Assembly (NCBI RefSeq): GCF_021134715.1
Contig: NC_060028.1
Location: 332,501 to 396,500 of the forward strand
Direction: 5' to 3'
DNA: 64,000 nucleotides
From: Daphnia pulex
Taxonomy: Eukaryota; Arthropoda; Branchiopoda; Diplostraca; Daphniidae
In this document: in pieces, positions 12,001 to 23,917 of the stretch
Layout: the number at the start of each line of letters is the position of its first letter
How positions within the stretch are numbered: the first letter of the stretch is position 1
Made by a program: the position numbers and the translations under genes
Notes under the pieces: model-generated
The model's input: the letters and a program-made list of their open reading frames with translations, nothing else
Database searches by the model: none
What the model was told of the DNA's origin: nothing

Positions 12001-14269
12001 CCAAGACAACACACGACTGTAAAAAGTCAAGGCATTATCTTTTTAAAAAAATAAGAAATGGACAAGCCATGGAAATAATTCGTCGAGGGGGAAGAATTCT
12101 TTCTTGGTCTTTTTTCTTTTCAAGTTTTCCACAATAACAGCTGGCGGTTGTGTACGTCACGCAATGGTCGATCGGTGTCAGTTTACGATATGGCCCCCCT
12201 TATAGTTCTGTCTATAACGGACGTTTCCGTTTGTTCCCCCCTTTCGTCTTTTAGTTTAAAAGGCCTCTGAATGAAGAGGGGGGAAAAAAAACCAAATGTA
12301 GGGGTGAATTGTTGTAAAAATAAGCCCTACCCATTTCCCATACCAGAGATAGAAACATCACGTTTACACCAATTGACTGGTGAAGTTGAAACAGCGAACC
12401 CCTCTTCCTAGAGTGAATGAGAAAAAAGTTTGGCATGAATCGTTGATGAGTTGCATTCACAAGTGGGTTGGGCCAACCAGACACTTTGACAGTTTGACGT
12501 AAGAAGTTGGGCTCAAGATTCTGTGGCAGATAGACGAGACACAAGTAAGTTTGGAGGGACTCTGTTTGACTCTTGAATAGAAACTCGCATACAGAAGACG
12601 TAAGTCTGGGAAAGTTACAATCATAAAATGGGCACCCCACTACTAAGAGTCTAAGACTTACTACCAGACAATCTATTAAGCAGTCCAGCCGGCGTCTGGC
12701 GAAGCAATTGGCAATTAAAAGTTTGCCATCCAAAGTCAATTTGATCCACGAGGTAGGTTCTTCTAAGTACAAACACTAAATAGATTGACATTTTACGTAA
12801 TATTTTTGTTACTTGAATTAAGAGTAGAAACAAACAACAAAGCAATCAGCAATCAGAATCTTCATATTTGTTTCCGTTTTTCAATCTTTCTTAAAAATAG
12901 CAAAAATGATCGCTAGATGGCGAATGTAGTTGTTAAAATTTCTATCTCTAGATGGCGATATTATCCAAGTTCCCAAATTTCTTTTTATGCGCGATGTATA
13001 AAAACCCACATTAAAAACTACGATGACATCAAAATCAATTAACATCAAGGGGAAAAAATAAGTACACAATGCACCGTCATAAATTTATTAATTGGAGATA
13101 AGGAAATTACGTTATTATCCATCGCCATTAGAAAAATGAGAAAACATTTAAGAATTATAAGGATAGGTTAGCGAAATGCTACAGAAAAAGGGGCGTTACA
13201 TAATCTCCGACAATGTTACGTAAGGTCAACGAACTATCATGGCCTTGATTGTCATTTTCATCGACTCAGTTGTCGTTCTGTCGTTCTGGTTTCAGTGGTT
13301 CACAGTGCGTAGGTTAGTGGCAAAATGATTTGCATACCGGTGCTAAATAAAATTCTCGAATTTTTTCGTTTCTTTGTCAATCTGCAAATGGATGTGGATA
13401 ACCAATTTCTAAGGTTATTAGACCATTTACTAAAGAATCAATTGTTTCCACTGGGTTTGATGGTTTGATCCGCCCGTGACAATCCAACCGTTTGGTTAAC
13501 TGCAACTGTCGAGTTGTGTAAAGGTTTGATGGCCGCAAATCCTCTTAACCGGTTCTTAGATAATTTAAAACTATATTGTAAAGGTTCCAATACTACCACC
13601 GCAATGGCGGGTACGTGTTGATTCAAAAGCGTTTCTCCTTTCTCACCTGGATCAATTAGTTCCGCTAGGATATTCTCATTATAACCCCCACATCTGCTTT
13701 CACTTTTGTTTTCGTTAACAGATTCCAGTTCAAACGCCACATTTTACTGGCTAATTCCATTGTCAAATTATCTATAGTTTTCTATAAGCGCCAATTTCAA
13801 ACGCGATAAGCAAAAACGCTATATTAAGCAAATCTAATCATGTATGTAAGATTCGATTTCAGTTGTACTTATACAATCTCCTTTGTCTTCGGAACAACAC
13901 TAGCTGGCAATCTGTTGGGAACAGAAATAACAAACAAAGGCATTTTGGATATAACCTCAATTTTTCTGGGAAGCCAGCATGCACCCTAAAAGTAGCATTT
14001 TTCCTTTCACTTCCTACAAAGAACAAGTGCACCGAGAGTCGTTGGCCAGTCGTCTGTTCCAAGGTCTTTGACCTACATCCCTACAAAAGCCCTAGCTATA
14101 TGTTAACACCCCCTACACTTGATCTTCTTCATTCGACTCGAGTCTACGCACAAGAATTAACGCGTTTGATTTTTCGCTCTCCTCTGCCATCTTATACCGT
14201 GAGATTCATTTGACTTGGTATTCATTTGTTTCAATTATTGAATTTGTTTGCTTGATTTAAAAATTATTA
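9051..14269. other. Long intergenic region rich in simple sequence
   Basis: Contains GT/TA microsatellites (near 10547-10560, 10701-10722, 11440-11457, 11503-11517, 11670-11682), G-runs and poly-A. It also carries a TATA-like ATATATATAA at 9950-9960 and CTCF-like motifs at 11764 and 12909-12959. Open frames at 12251-12772 and 13438-13740 on the minus strand lack an ATG and recognisable domains. A short stretch at 12668-12752 has exon-like borders on either strand (plus-strand donor GAG|GTAGGT), but I cannot assign it. Confidence 0.45.
12909..12960 (+). promoter_or_regulatory. Pair of CTCF-like motifs
   Basis: Two copies 38 bp apart: TCGCTAGATGGCGA at 12910-12923 and CTCTAGATGGCGAT at 12947-12960, both in the same orientation. 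Each has the AGATGGCG core seen elsewhere in this window. Protein binding is inferred. Confidence 0.4.
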
Positions 14270-14317
14270 GGAGAATTCACTCACGCAAACTGGACGATAT
14301 AAGGCGAGTACCGAAAA

Positions 14318-14773
14318 ATGCTGGACATCAGGCAGAACGAACAACTTCGGAAGCAGGGCGAGGATTTGATCTCCGAGTTCGATCGGACGTTTTTCTCAAA
14401 GGATGAGAAACCGTTTGACGCCGGCGGCTCGGCCATCGTCGCCGATGCAGATCAAAACAAGATCGTCGTCCAGGAGGTATTTGTTCAAGACGGCAAACAC
14501 TGGATCAAACTGGAATTGCTCCTATCCATCTTCTGCATGTTGCCCGGGCCGAGTTCCAGCATCGGTGAGACATATCTTAACATATCCATTTTACAACATT
14601 TATCATTTTTGGATGAAATTAAAAAATTAATATTTGAAATTATTTCTTTCCCAATCCTTCCAGCCACCGTCATCCTGGAAGCCGGAACCGAATTTCCAGT
14701 CGACCTGATTCGACGAGCTTTCGTCATCAGCATGACCGAGTGCGTCTACGTTTGGCTCAATCAAAATGATTAG
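14318..14773 (+). CDS. Unknown small protein, two exons
   Basis: Exons 14318-14564 and 14664-14773 join in phase (G|GTGAGA ... TTCCAG|CC) to 118 aa. The ATG at 14318 has a good context (CGAAAAATG), an in-frame stop upstream, and a preceding acceptor-like TTATTAG at 14264-14270, which suggests a spliced 5' untranslated exon. The protein has an acidic, charged N-terminal part (FDRTFFSKDEKPFDAGG) and a hydrophobic middle (WIKLELLLSIFCMLPG). It ends in a conserved-looking block EAGTEFPVDLIRRAFVI then CVYVWLNQ. An AATAAA lies at 14981-14986. I do not recognise the family. The raised GC content and clean splice phase argue that it is real. Confidence 0.55.
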   Translation: MLDIRQNEQLRKQGEDLISEFDRTFFSKDEKPFDAGGSAIVADADQNKIVVQEVFVQDGKHWIKLELLLSIFCMLPGPSSSIGETYLNISILQHLSFLDEIKKLIFEIISFPILPATVILEAGTEFPVDLIRRAFVISMTECVYVWLNQND

Positions 14774-14980
14774 GCCAAGGGTATCGCGGCAACTCATTTT
14801 GTGGTTTAATTTTTTAAATTTTTTTAAAATTTCCACAAATTGAATCAATGCAAATTGTATCGCCCTGTTTTTTAACTGTTTCGACGATTAAACAGCCGTG
14901 CTGATTTTATATGAAACTCATTCGTCCAAAATATATAATCGATTGTACCTGAATATTCATGACATGCACCTGTACGTCTG

Positions 14981-14986
14981 AATAAA
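14981..14986 (+). terminator. Polyadenylation signal AATAAA
   Basis: Canonical hexamer about 210 bp after the stop of the two-exon gene ending at 14773. Confidence 0.5.
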
Positions 14987-15224
14987 CATAATTAGTATGT
15001 AGATAGAATTAATTATATACCTAGTTAAGCAAATACGCTTAGAATTTGTTGCTGCAGAGCTTCAACTTGTTGTCGTGTGGGGATATTTGCATATGGTTGA
15101 CCTTGCAACATCTCCCACTAGTCCTATGATAGAAACCCATCAGTCGTAACAACTGTGTCTAATATTTAAACAGATTTTTATGGGATCCATGGCCATTGTG
15201 AAAATCTGGATAGACATCCAGGGG

Positions 15225-15250
15225 TTTAAATAGCCCGCCGTTTCAGTAAT
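15225..15250 (+). promoter_or_regulatory. Core promoter of small secreted protein gene
   Basis: TATA-like TTTAAATAG at 15225-15233, with an initiator TTCAGTA at 15242-15248. The ATG follows at 15307. The same block recurs, diverged, at 16805-16830 in front of the dead copy. Confidence 0.5.
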
Positions 15251-15306
15251 CAAATCGTCCAGCTAACAACTGCTATACTCCTGTCAACTTGTCGCCGATT
15301 TTCACG

Positions 15307-16004
15307 ATGCGTCGTTCACTTTACGGGTAAATAACTCAGTTAATTTCTAATTAGTTTGACTAAGATGACCACTTTTGTTTCTGTTATCTGTTAGAATTTT
15401 GTTGTTGGTCTGCTGTGCGATTTCTGCTATCTGCGCAGCTCCGAGTTCCGCTGTTATCGGCAACGAACTCAACGGACTGGCCCGGAATAGTAATGGCACT
15501 AGTACAGACTTAGAAGATACTGACGAGAACCCCTTGGCCGTCGCTTGGTTGGTTGCAGTAAGTTGAAACTTATCGATTATTTTTTAAGGCTATTTTTCGC
15601 TGGTTTTAAATTGTCATTTGTCAATTCAGAGATACGGATGTGTTTTTGCGAGAGCGACCGCAGTGGTCTGCAATTTTCTACGCACTGGAGATATTGGTGA
15701 AAGTATAATTTTCAAATAGTTTTGATTAAATTGGCCGGAGATGAGACTTTAGAGTTTGATTTTTTTTTAAATTGATTCATTCAAGTGATGTTGGTGGGAC
15801 GTTCGGACGACGAAGAGTTGGACCAAATAGACTGGAACGAAGTCCGCTATACAGTCAAGGTAAAATCCAACAGCATACGTTGTTCATTTAGAAATACGAT
15901 GGATTATAGTTGTTTTAACTAAGTCATGTTTCTTTTATTATTTTCAGAAATATGGCTGCCCTGTTATTAAAGCTTTCGCATTTGCTTGTAAATTGATTGG
16001 GTAA
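15307..16004 (+). CDS. Small secreted protein with two Tyr-Gly-Cys modules
   Basis: Five exons (15307-15326, 15395-15557, 15630-15696, 15786-15859, 15948-16004) join in phase to about 126 aa. The N-terminus MRRSLYGILLLVCCAISAIC is a clear signal peptide, with likely cleavage before APSS. An acidic stretch (STDLEDTDENPLA) follows, then exon 3 starting RYGCVFARATAVVCNFL, an acidic spacer (GRSDDEELDQIDWNEVRYTV) and exon 5 reading KYGCPVIKAFAFACKLIG. Exons 3 and 5 both begin with a basic residue plus YGC and contain a second Cys 9-10 residues later, so the peptide looks internally duplicated. I recognise no family. A secreted, disulphide-bonded peptide is likely; a host-defence or signalling role would be speculation. 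Confidence 0.6.
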
Positions 16005-16186
16005 TTGATTTTGACGTTAAATTTCAACAAATCACTTTTGATGGTGATGAGCAAATTTATCGTTGAATAATAAAATTATTTCTCAAAATTGATTATCTAA
16101 AAGTGAATATTGGGTTAACGTGGAACATGGTTGAAAGACATGACTGCTGTTAGATCTTTCATATTTAATTAGATTATGTGGTTTCG

Positions 16187-16500
16187 TAGGGCGATTTCTG
16201 AACGCATCCGGATCCTTCCGGAATTACCGAAGGAGTTTCCCATCAGGGAAGGGTGTTTGTTCTCTGACTATACTAAGGGTATTTCACCTGAGAGAGCCGG
16301 TCTTTAGCAAACCTAACTCCGAGATTAGGGGGGACAGAACACAGCCGGATTCCATCAGGTTGCGCAAGCCAATAATCATTTGAATTATTAATGAAGTGGA
16401 TGGAAGACGGGATTACCGTCTGATAAGAGATTGATATCCACGTTATCAAGACCGTGTTGACATGATCACAATAATTTTTAGGTAATTGCATAAATTGTCT
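16187..16500 (-). repeat. Dispersed SINE-like repeat, fragment A
   Basis: Starts with GTAGGGCGATTTCTGAACGC and CCGGATCCTTCCGGAATTACCG. The same block is found at 23940, 25604, 33866 and, inverted, at 53035. The rest is truncated and continues with ACCGTCTGATAAGAGATTGAT and TTATCAAGACCGTGTTGACA, shared with the copy at 33.8-34.56 kb. The tRNA-like head is missing here. Strand follows the head in complete copies. Confidence 0.6.
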
Positions 16501-16804
16501 TTAATTAAGGGCATTCATTGTTTTTCTCCATTCTCTCCATCAGTGGGTAATTACACCCCCCACTGGCCAATGGTAAAAATTTTTTAGTGTAGTAGTGGGC
16601 CTATCGGAAACAGGAAAATGGATCCTAGGTACTAATTTAATGGTGTACCCTTCTTATTCATTTCTTAGACACAATCTGCTACCGGAAACATTTCCTTTCT
16701 AATAACGTATAACCCATCAAGCCAAAAGCGGAACTATTCGGAACTGTTGGACACGAAGGTACAAAAATGAATGAATGAATGAAATCTGGATTGCCATCCA
16801 GCGA

Positions 16805-17290
16805 TATAAATAGCGCGCCGTTCCAGCCGTCAACTGCTACTCCTTTTATAGCCACTTGCCGCCGATTTTCACGATGCGTCGTTCACTCTACTGCGGGTAT
16901 GTCCCTCTCTATTAATTTTCATTAAGTCATCATCAGTTGACAAATGAATATGTCCGGTTAGAGTTTTTGTTGCTGGTCTGCTGATGTGCGCGATTTCTGC
17001 GGTCTGAGCAACTCTCCGATTTCAGTTGTTATTTCCGGCCAACGTACTGGATGCCATCACGATGCATAATGGCACTCCGGGGTTTTCACACTAGAGACAC
17101 TGCTGCTGACGAGAACCCCATAGCCTCGGCTTTGTCAACTGTAGTATGTTAAACTAATCGATTATTTTTTAAATTATGCTTCGTTGGTTTCAAGTGTCAT
17201 TTGTCGTCAATTCAGAAATAGCCTACGGAGAGCGACCGAAATAGCCTGCAATCTTCTACGCAGTGAAGCTTTTCGTCTAATTTGAATAAT
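16805..17290 (+). pseudogene. Dead copy of the small secreted protein gene (promoter plus exons 1-3)
   Basis: Its TATA region (GATATAAATAGCGCGCCGTT), leader and ATGCGTCGTTCACTCTAC (16874 on) match the gene at 15307. The exon-2-like stretch (16962-17143) retains GTTGCTGGTCTGCTG, TTTCTGCGGTCTGAGC and GACGAGAACCCCAT. It carries a TGA in the signal peptide, frame changes and a TAG in CACACTAGAGAC. An exon-3-like stretch at 17212-17265 reads AGAGCGACCGAAATAGCCTG, with another stop. Exons 4 and 5 are missing. Confidence 0.75.
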
Positions 17291-17344
17291 TAATTCAAAT
17301 TAGACAACCCTTTAACGCTCCGTCAGTGCTGTACCGCCTGTAAC

Positions 17345-17385
17345 TACAAATAGACGACAAACACAGAAAACTGGCGATAGTCAAC
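17345..17385 (+). promoter_or_regulatory. Putative core promoter of four-module gene A
   Basis: TACAAATA at 17345-17352 and an initiator-like GATAGTCAAC about 30 bp downstream are kept at the same spacing before paralogue B (27554-27590). The surrounding non-coding sequence has diverged. Confidence 0.4.
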
Positions 17386-17448
17386 TCTTTGGTACCCGCA
17401 CGAAAAGTTGGTCTGATTGAACGGTAGAACTATAGAACCTTAGGCATA

Positions 17449-20400
17449 ATGGATATTACGTACGATCCCAGAATTTTAATTTGTATTCTCTTGCTGTTTC
17501 CATTGACCTTTATTACCAAAATCACTAGTGATCCCATTCGAATCCATCACCGTCCATCCGAAGGATCATTAACATTATCTACCAAAGTTATCGACAATCC
17601 TTGGAAAAAGCAACTGGGAAAGATATCAACACCTCATCAATTAAAAGTGCGGAAATCAAGTGTAGACAAAATCTTACCTCCGTTGGAAAGTTCGATCGTT
17701 ATTCCATCATCCGAAAGCAAATTCAAAACTCTACCACAGAAACTGTGGCAGAGTTTATTTAAGAATTTACAAGTAGCGACAACTAACACGGAATGCACCT
17801 GCACTGATCCCAACCCGCAAAAAGAAATATTTGGACGCGTTTGCTCTACGACTTGCTTGACATCGGAGACATTGTGTTATGGCCAGACTTGTACCCGAAC
17901 AACGACATTTTCGGCTCTTTATTCTCTCTTTACTGGATCACAAATTGTAGAACAAACGACAACAGATGTTTCATTTGTAAGTACCATCCAGAGGGTACAA
18001 ATTGATGAATTGGATTGTGAATTGCTCGAAAGCAAATGCATCCTTTCAACCGCATTAACGCAGGCCAAAGTAACGGGCGCAATAGGTGCAGGGGCTGCCA
18101 TCGCTTTGTCGGTTGGTATTGCAGTGGACAAGAAAACGAAACCAAATGAAGAGGAAGAAGAAGAAGAGGAATATGATTATCCGGAAATAGAATATTCGCA
18201 GAAGATTGGTCGAAAATCCAGAAATTATTTCGAAAATTTGAAAAGTTCGATGGTTCCAATCGACGAGCAATTCGATGCGATGCCACGTGGTTTGTTGGGT
18301 CTTGCACTGAGAAGAGTAGCACAACCAGCAGAAGGAACATGTAGCTGTAGCGTCAGCATTCCGTTATTCTTCATTCAAGAATGTTCAACGACTTGCCTAT
18401 CATCCAAACGACTTTGCGGCAATCATTTTTGCACCCAGACATCCGTTTTCAATGCCTTTTTGTATCCAACCGGAAGCAATAGCGAACTAACAACACAAAC
18501 ATTTCTGTCCGTCAATAACAAAGATTGTGAGAAGCTGAGAGCCGATTGCATCGCATCGTCTGCCATCGGCGCAGTGGCCAAGATTGGCGCTGCAACTGGA
18601 CTGGCCGCTGCGGCTTTATCGTCTGGAATGGGAGCAGCCGCTAAACTTTTCATAACCGCAAGTAATAAAAGTAACGGAACAGCGAAGGAAAATGAACGTT
18701 TGCATTTTAATTATACCAGACGCACAGTAAAGAAATTAAAGTATTTTGATTCTCTGCTGAATTCAAATTCTTTGTTTGATGAAATTGGACCATTTTTAGA
18801 AAGTTCAATCGTCGAAGAAAAGAATTTGAAAAAGTTCTCCATAATTGATCTGTTTGGTCTATTCGGTGGTCAACAAGGGGTTACAAGTGTGACAACTAAA
18901 TGTACTTGCGATGATCCAAGTCCATCAGCGGGGACGATAGGACGAGCTTGTAGCACAACTTGCAGAAACATCGAGACGTTGTGTTCCGGCTCTCGATCCT
19001 GTTACCGGACCACCACTTTCATGGCTGTTTATTCGCTTTTTACTGGTTCAAAGTTCGATTTTCTACTTGGTTCATCATATTCTATAATCGATTCAACCAA
19101 CAAAAAGTATTCTACCATTTTAAAAAGGACATACTCACAAATTGACGAAGAAAGATGTGAAATACTCGAAAGCCAATGCAATGCAGTTGATACTTTGGCC
19201 AAGGCAAGACAACCGGCGGCAGATGTGGCTGCCTTGTCGGTCGGATTGGCCGCTGGAGCTGTTGGAATTGCCATAATTAAGGCTAAACATAGCCAAACTG
19301 TGGACAATGCAACATACGAAGAATATGGCGATTACCCCTACGTACGAAGTCTTTATGCCAGACGAAAACGAAGCAAGAGAATGTCATTTACTCAAGAAAG
19401 AAATCAGAGTGAAATTGAAACAAAATTGAGCGACGTTCCGACAATTGAATTCGACCAACACCCTTCGAATGGCCCACCTAGCATTGAAAGTTCGATGGAA
19501 GAAATATTCAATGTCCCGACATTTTTAAAATTATCCGGGAGACAAGCGGCTGTATGCGCGTGTAATATTTTAGGGGTTTTTTCCGACTCTTGTTTAACAA
19601 CCTGCTTGGCATCTGAGCAATCGTGTGCTCTTGGTGGTTGCAGTTGTACTCGAACTTCCGTTTACGAGGCTAGCAAATATTTAACAGGTTCAACAACATC
19701 CTATGATTTTTTTGCAAATGCATATATAACTATAGGGGTTTATGGCACTTATTCATTTCTGTCTGTCGATAACAAAGATTGCGAAAAGTTACTAGTCGAT
19801 TGCAGCATCGCCTCGTCGACTATTTTGGCGGCGGGAAGAGTTGCCGCAATCGCCGTTGGAGTTGGCGGAGGTTTAGCGGCCGGAATTGCAGTCGCAGCTG
19901 TGGTCGTTGCCAGCAACAACCAGACAAATAACATCAACAACAATACTGAAAAACAACAATCGGCCCAAAACTCTAATCAGACCCCCGCAAATAATTTACC
20001 GATTCCAGTTGTCGGATTAAGTTTTCCGGATGACGGAAGTGGTGACAGTTCCATTCGATTTCCTGACGGAAGTAGTCATCCTATTTTCAGCAGAGGACCT
20101 TGTAATCAAACTCATTGGGTTACAGTCAACCCCATTTCATTACAGGTCAGTTGAGTATTTCTAATATTTGTTCAAAGTTCACATGAATTTTTAAATAAAT
20201 TTATAACAGGGTGGATGCACTTTGCGTCTCTGTGAGGAGGAACGAGTTTTCGTTGGCCGGACTGGCCTCTGCCATGACGTCAACGATCCACTTGAATGTC
20301 AAGGAGGCCGACGTCTTTATTACACGGCCTATGGAGATCCAATATGCGATTGTCCCATCGGACAATATCCGTTTCCAGACAGCACCAAAGACGATTGCGT

Positions 20401-21217
20401 TTCATTATTCTCTCGAGGTAATCAGAATACTTTTCTATGAGAATTTATTTTTCTAATATTCAATTTATTTTTAGGTTCCTGCCCAAATCGCCAAGTGTTG
20501 GTTATAACTGAGGACGGTCGACTGAATTGCGAACCCCTCGAATGTCAGTTGATTAATGGAGGAGATGACGGACGATTCCAGCAATTAGTTCCGGATGAGA
20601 AAGGAACTTGTTTCGCTCTGGGTTCACGCGGACCTTGTTCATCCACTCAATTGTTGGGTTACGACATATTCAAACGGCGATTGCAGTGTGTTGTCGATCC
20701 CTTCTCTCCCGAATCTTCTCCATCTCAACAAAACGAACTGGTCGATGTTGCAGAAAACAAGGAATTGTTTTCACAGGATTACATCAGTGAGCGGATTAAT
20801 TGGATCGAGTATTTAATCACCCTCAGTTTAATGCAAAGAAGCAAATTAATGGAGCCAATTGAGAGACAAGACACTGCAGGAATTCTTCAATTACCCAGTT
20901 CATCACCCGATTCTCTTCTTCAACCGTGTCGATCTGGAGCTCGGAGTGACAATAATTTCAAATGCGCCAATCCTTTAGTGTAAGTTGTATCTTCTTGAAT
21001 TTAATTAGGTTTATTTTGTTTCATTTAAATTTTTCATGGATTTAGGTCTGATTCCGGTTCTGGAGGGTCTCTTCCTCCGTTGCCTCCATTAGTCACTTGT
21101 CCGGCTGACAGTTTCTTGACAGCATCGGGTTCGTGCGTTGATGACAGACGAGCGGCGAAATGCGGACCTTCGACTCGTTTTAACGAAGCAACTGGGCAAT
21201 GTCGATCTTTATTTTAG
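17449..21217 (+). CDS. Large secreted four-module Cys-rich protein, paralogue A
   Basis: Four exons (17449-20145, 20210-20417, 20475-20979, 21046-21217) give about 1193 aa. A signal peptide (ILICILLLFPLTFITKITS) is followed by four related modules starting near Cys116, Cys298, Cys485 and Cys703. Each has CxC, then CSTTC or CLTTC, LCxxxxCxRT, a Phe/Tyr-rich stretch with TGS, and a pair DCExLxxxC or RCEILESQC. Each ends in an Ala/Gly-rich hydrophobic segment (about 205-226, 374-404, 590-612, 793-823). Modules 1 and 3 resemble each other, as do 2 and 4. Linkers carry a Glu run, basic sites (RRKRSKR at 638-644) and repeated ESSI/ESSM/KSSM boxes. The last ~340 aa are a Cys-rich region with GTCFALGSRGPCSSTQLLGY, resembling the arthropod DUF4789 type. 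Function is unknown; extracellular or membrane location is inferred. Confidence 0.85.
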
Positions 21218-21378
21218 TCGGTTTTATTATTTATTCTGATTCGTACTCACGGAGGTGGTGGGAGTTAATTTATTTTTATATTCTCTGATGAGGATTGTTT
21301 AATTGGATGAACGGAATGTGTTGATTACTCGGTTGTGGTGTCCCTGGATCCTTTTTCACACAATCAACAAATCATGGA

Positions 21379-21384
21379 AATAAA
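21379..21384 (+). terminator. Polyadenylation signal of paralogue A
   Basis: AATAAA about 160 bp downstream of the stop codon at 21217. Confidence 0.6.
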
Positions 21385-21523
21385 AGGATGAGAAATCAAA
21401 CTTTCATTTCCATTCTTCATTTTTATTTATCAAGAAATTTAAACTAATTTAATTTGTTTAAAGTTTCCTCTGGCACAACGTAAATCGCCAACTGGTAGCC
21501 CACATTTGTAAAAGATGTCGTGA

Positions 21524-23250
21524 CGTAATACTGGCGAATGAAGGGTATCCTAAAATTGGGGGTAGGGGGGAGGAAATAATCCAAAATGGCTGCCGTTTCT
21601 TTTCCTTTCGTCTTTGTCAGTAGTCGTCTGTCGTGTGGACTCCGAGCAAAATTCGGAAAATTCAAGTGGTTTTCGATACAAAGCTTCAAATACTTTTCGA
21701 TCTGTTGAAGGTCAAATCGTGAGTTGTTATCGTAATTATTATCTGTGTAACAGTCAGTTTGATATAGGTTTTGTTTGTGCTTCCATAGGTGGAAATCCAT
21801 TCTATTCTACAATTTTTTCTGATAAAATTTGATGTACATCCGATACAGATTCAACACGTGTGTTGAATCTTGAAAGATCCAAAGATAGTTAAGATACCCT
21901 TTTTTATCAGTAGTTCTCTTTTGCATCTTATTGGCTGTAACAGTGTGCTTTTATTATTTTACAACTAGTGTCAGTAAATCACCTGATCGAGAGCACACTA
22001 GGCCCTAATCTTGTAGAAAAAGGTGCACAGTGAAAGATTGGACATATTTTCACTTGTTTATTTCAGACAATATGCAGACACTGGAATGATACAGAATGAC
22101 ATTATTTCACTTGATTGGATTTAACTTATTTAATATTGTATTTGCATGTGTAGGTACTTGTTTCCAGTGAAGAAGAGAAGCCGACCCAAAACTTACTAGT
22201 ACTACAACCTATGTCCAACTCTGATCCCAAACTATTTCTGTCGACTCAAACAGCTGGTAGCTGCCATCATGTAGTGTTGTTTCTATCTGGTAAGACTGCA
22301 CTAATACAGTTTTTTTTTAATATTTGCATTATTATCTTGTGAATGAATTAATCTTTTATTTTGGTTTAAACAGATTCAAGTATTGTTATTATACACTTCA
22401 AATCTGGACTTTGGAAGACGCTTGGCATGGTCCTAAATTTTTCACTGGATCAAAATTGGATAAGGAAAGTTTTCGACATGTGAACATCACTTCCCTCAGG
22501 TCTGTGAGCATGTGCTTCCTATTGCTTGAGAAATTATTTCCTTAAGAAAATTTCCTTAAATTAAGAGGTCGCTTGTGAAACTCAACGATATTTTATTCAA
22601 TTTACGTGTTGCGAAATCTTCCTGAATTTTACCGATTTTGTACCAATTAAAAAGTTTTTTATTGCCCATTTACACTAAAATAACTGTAAAAACCACACCG
22701 GATACTCAAACACCGCACAGTAATTTTATCCTTCATAATAGCTTTAGGCAGATTTATTTGAGAATACAGCAGTAGGGGGGAGTTGTTTAGACAACTGCTA
22801 GTTGCTGAGAAGACAGTTAACGGGCGTGTAAAGTGAACCAGAAAGCCATTCATACTCAGTTATTGCTTATTCTTTCACGTAGTATACCACATTTCACCAC
22901 TTGAATGACTTTGATCATTATTTCTTAACTTTTCAACCACATTATTGAACCTCTTTCGATCGGAATTTTTCTGTTCAGGTTATAGTTTGTTTTCGAGTAC
23001 TAATGCGCTTGATTTTTTACCGCATAACTTAATACCGGTGTTAATAATTTTCATTGAGGTAATTTTTGGAAATGGATGGAAAAAATATTTGCAGTTAAAT
23101 CTTGGACATATTTTTTCCCCACTGTTTCTGAAAGAAATAATTTGATTATTTTTCCATTTCTTTTTTGTTGTTGTCTGTGTTTGAATTTTAAAATACTGTT
23201 AGTCACAGTGATCAGATATTTCCCCCCGATTCCCTGCAAAATGGTAGGCT
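21524..23250. repeat. Downstream duplicated block, copy 1
   Basis: 21524-21610 (GTAATACTGGCGAATGAAGG, AAAATGGCTGCCGTTTCTTT) is repeated at 31647-31733 after paralogue B. A second stretch at 22657-22880 (ATTGCCCATTTACAC, CACCGGATACTCAAACACCG, ACGGGCGTGTAAAGTGAAC) recurs at 24723-24945 and 32672-32880. No coding potential is seen, although 21.6-22.5 kb may hold decayed exons. Confidence 0.6.
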
Positions 23251-23917
23251 ACAGCAATTTTCTAGTTATTTTATTCCAAATGAAATTTGTGATTGCCCAG
23301 TTTCACAAGGTTAACTGTAATTTCATTTCGAATACTCAAATACCCCAGGTTTTTTGTTCTATTACTTACAGGAAAGATTTATTATCGAAAGCTAGTAGTA
23401 TCCTCGGTCGGCTGTTCTAGAAGACACCTGTTTGCCGCTAAAGCGGTTAACGGGCTTTTAAACTGTTATGTGGAAAAGGAAACCATTCGTACTAAAGCTA
23501 TTGCCCGTTCTTTCTCTTGCCATCTAGAATTACTTAAACGATTATTTTTTGTTTACTTCTCACGCTCGTTGTTGCACCTCTTTCAAACGGAAAGTTACTT
23601 CGAATTTGTTTGTTTTGCGAGTGATCCAGATAGATTCATTCAGTTCTTAAACTTCGCTACTCTCAAAATTTTTCGTTTAAATTTTGTGTGTGAATGATAG
23701 CTGCTCTCCAAAAATATCAATTAAACCTAGTACGTTTTTTTTAGTTTGTGTTTAAACGAATTTTAGAAGTCTGGATTATATCGGCTCTGCGCTCTGCTGT
23801 TTACTCATTCTTTGCAAAATTTCCATCTTTTAGCAGAACTTACGAGAATATATTTCGAATTAAATCAAAGTCGGTTTCCTTCGACAGCTTAACAATTTTG
23901 ATTTTTTAAAATAAGAA

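Noticed and set aside
12251-12772. 173-codon open frame on the minus strand
   Set aside because: It starts only at TTG, has no ATG near the start and no recognisable domain; part of it overlaps an exon-like stretch on the opposite strand. Kept as a note in the intergenic entry.
13438-13740. 100-codon open frame on the minus strand
   Set aside because: It begins with GTG, has no internal ATG, and no splice partner or motif was found.
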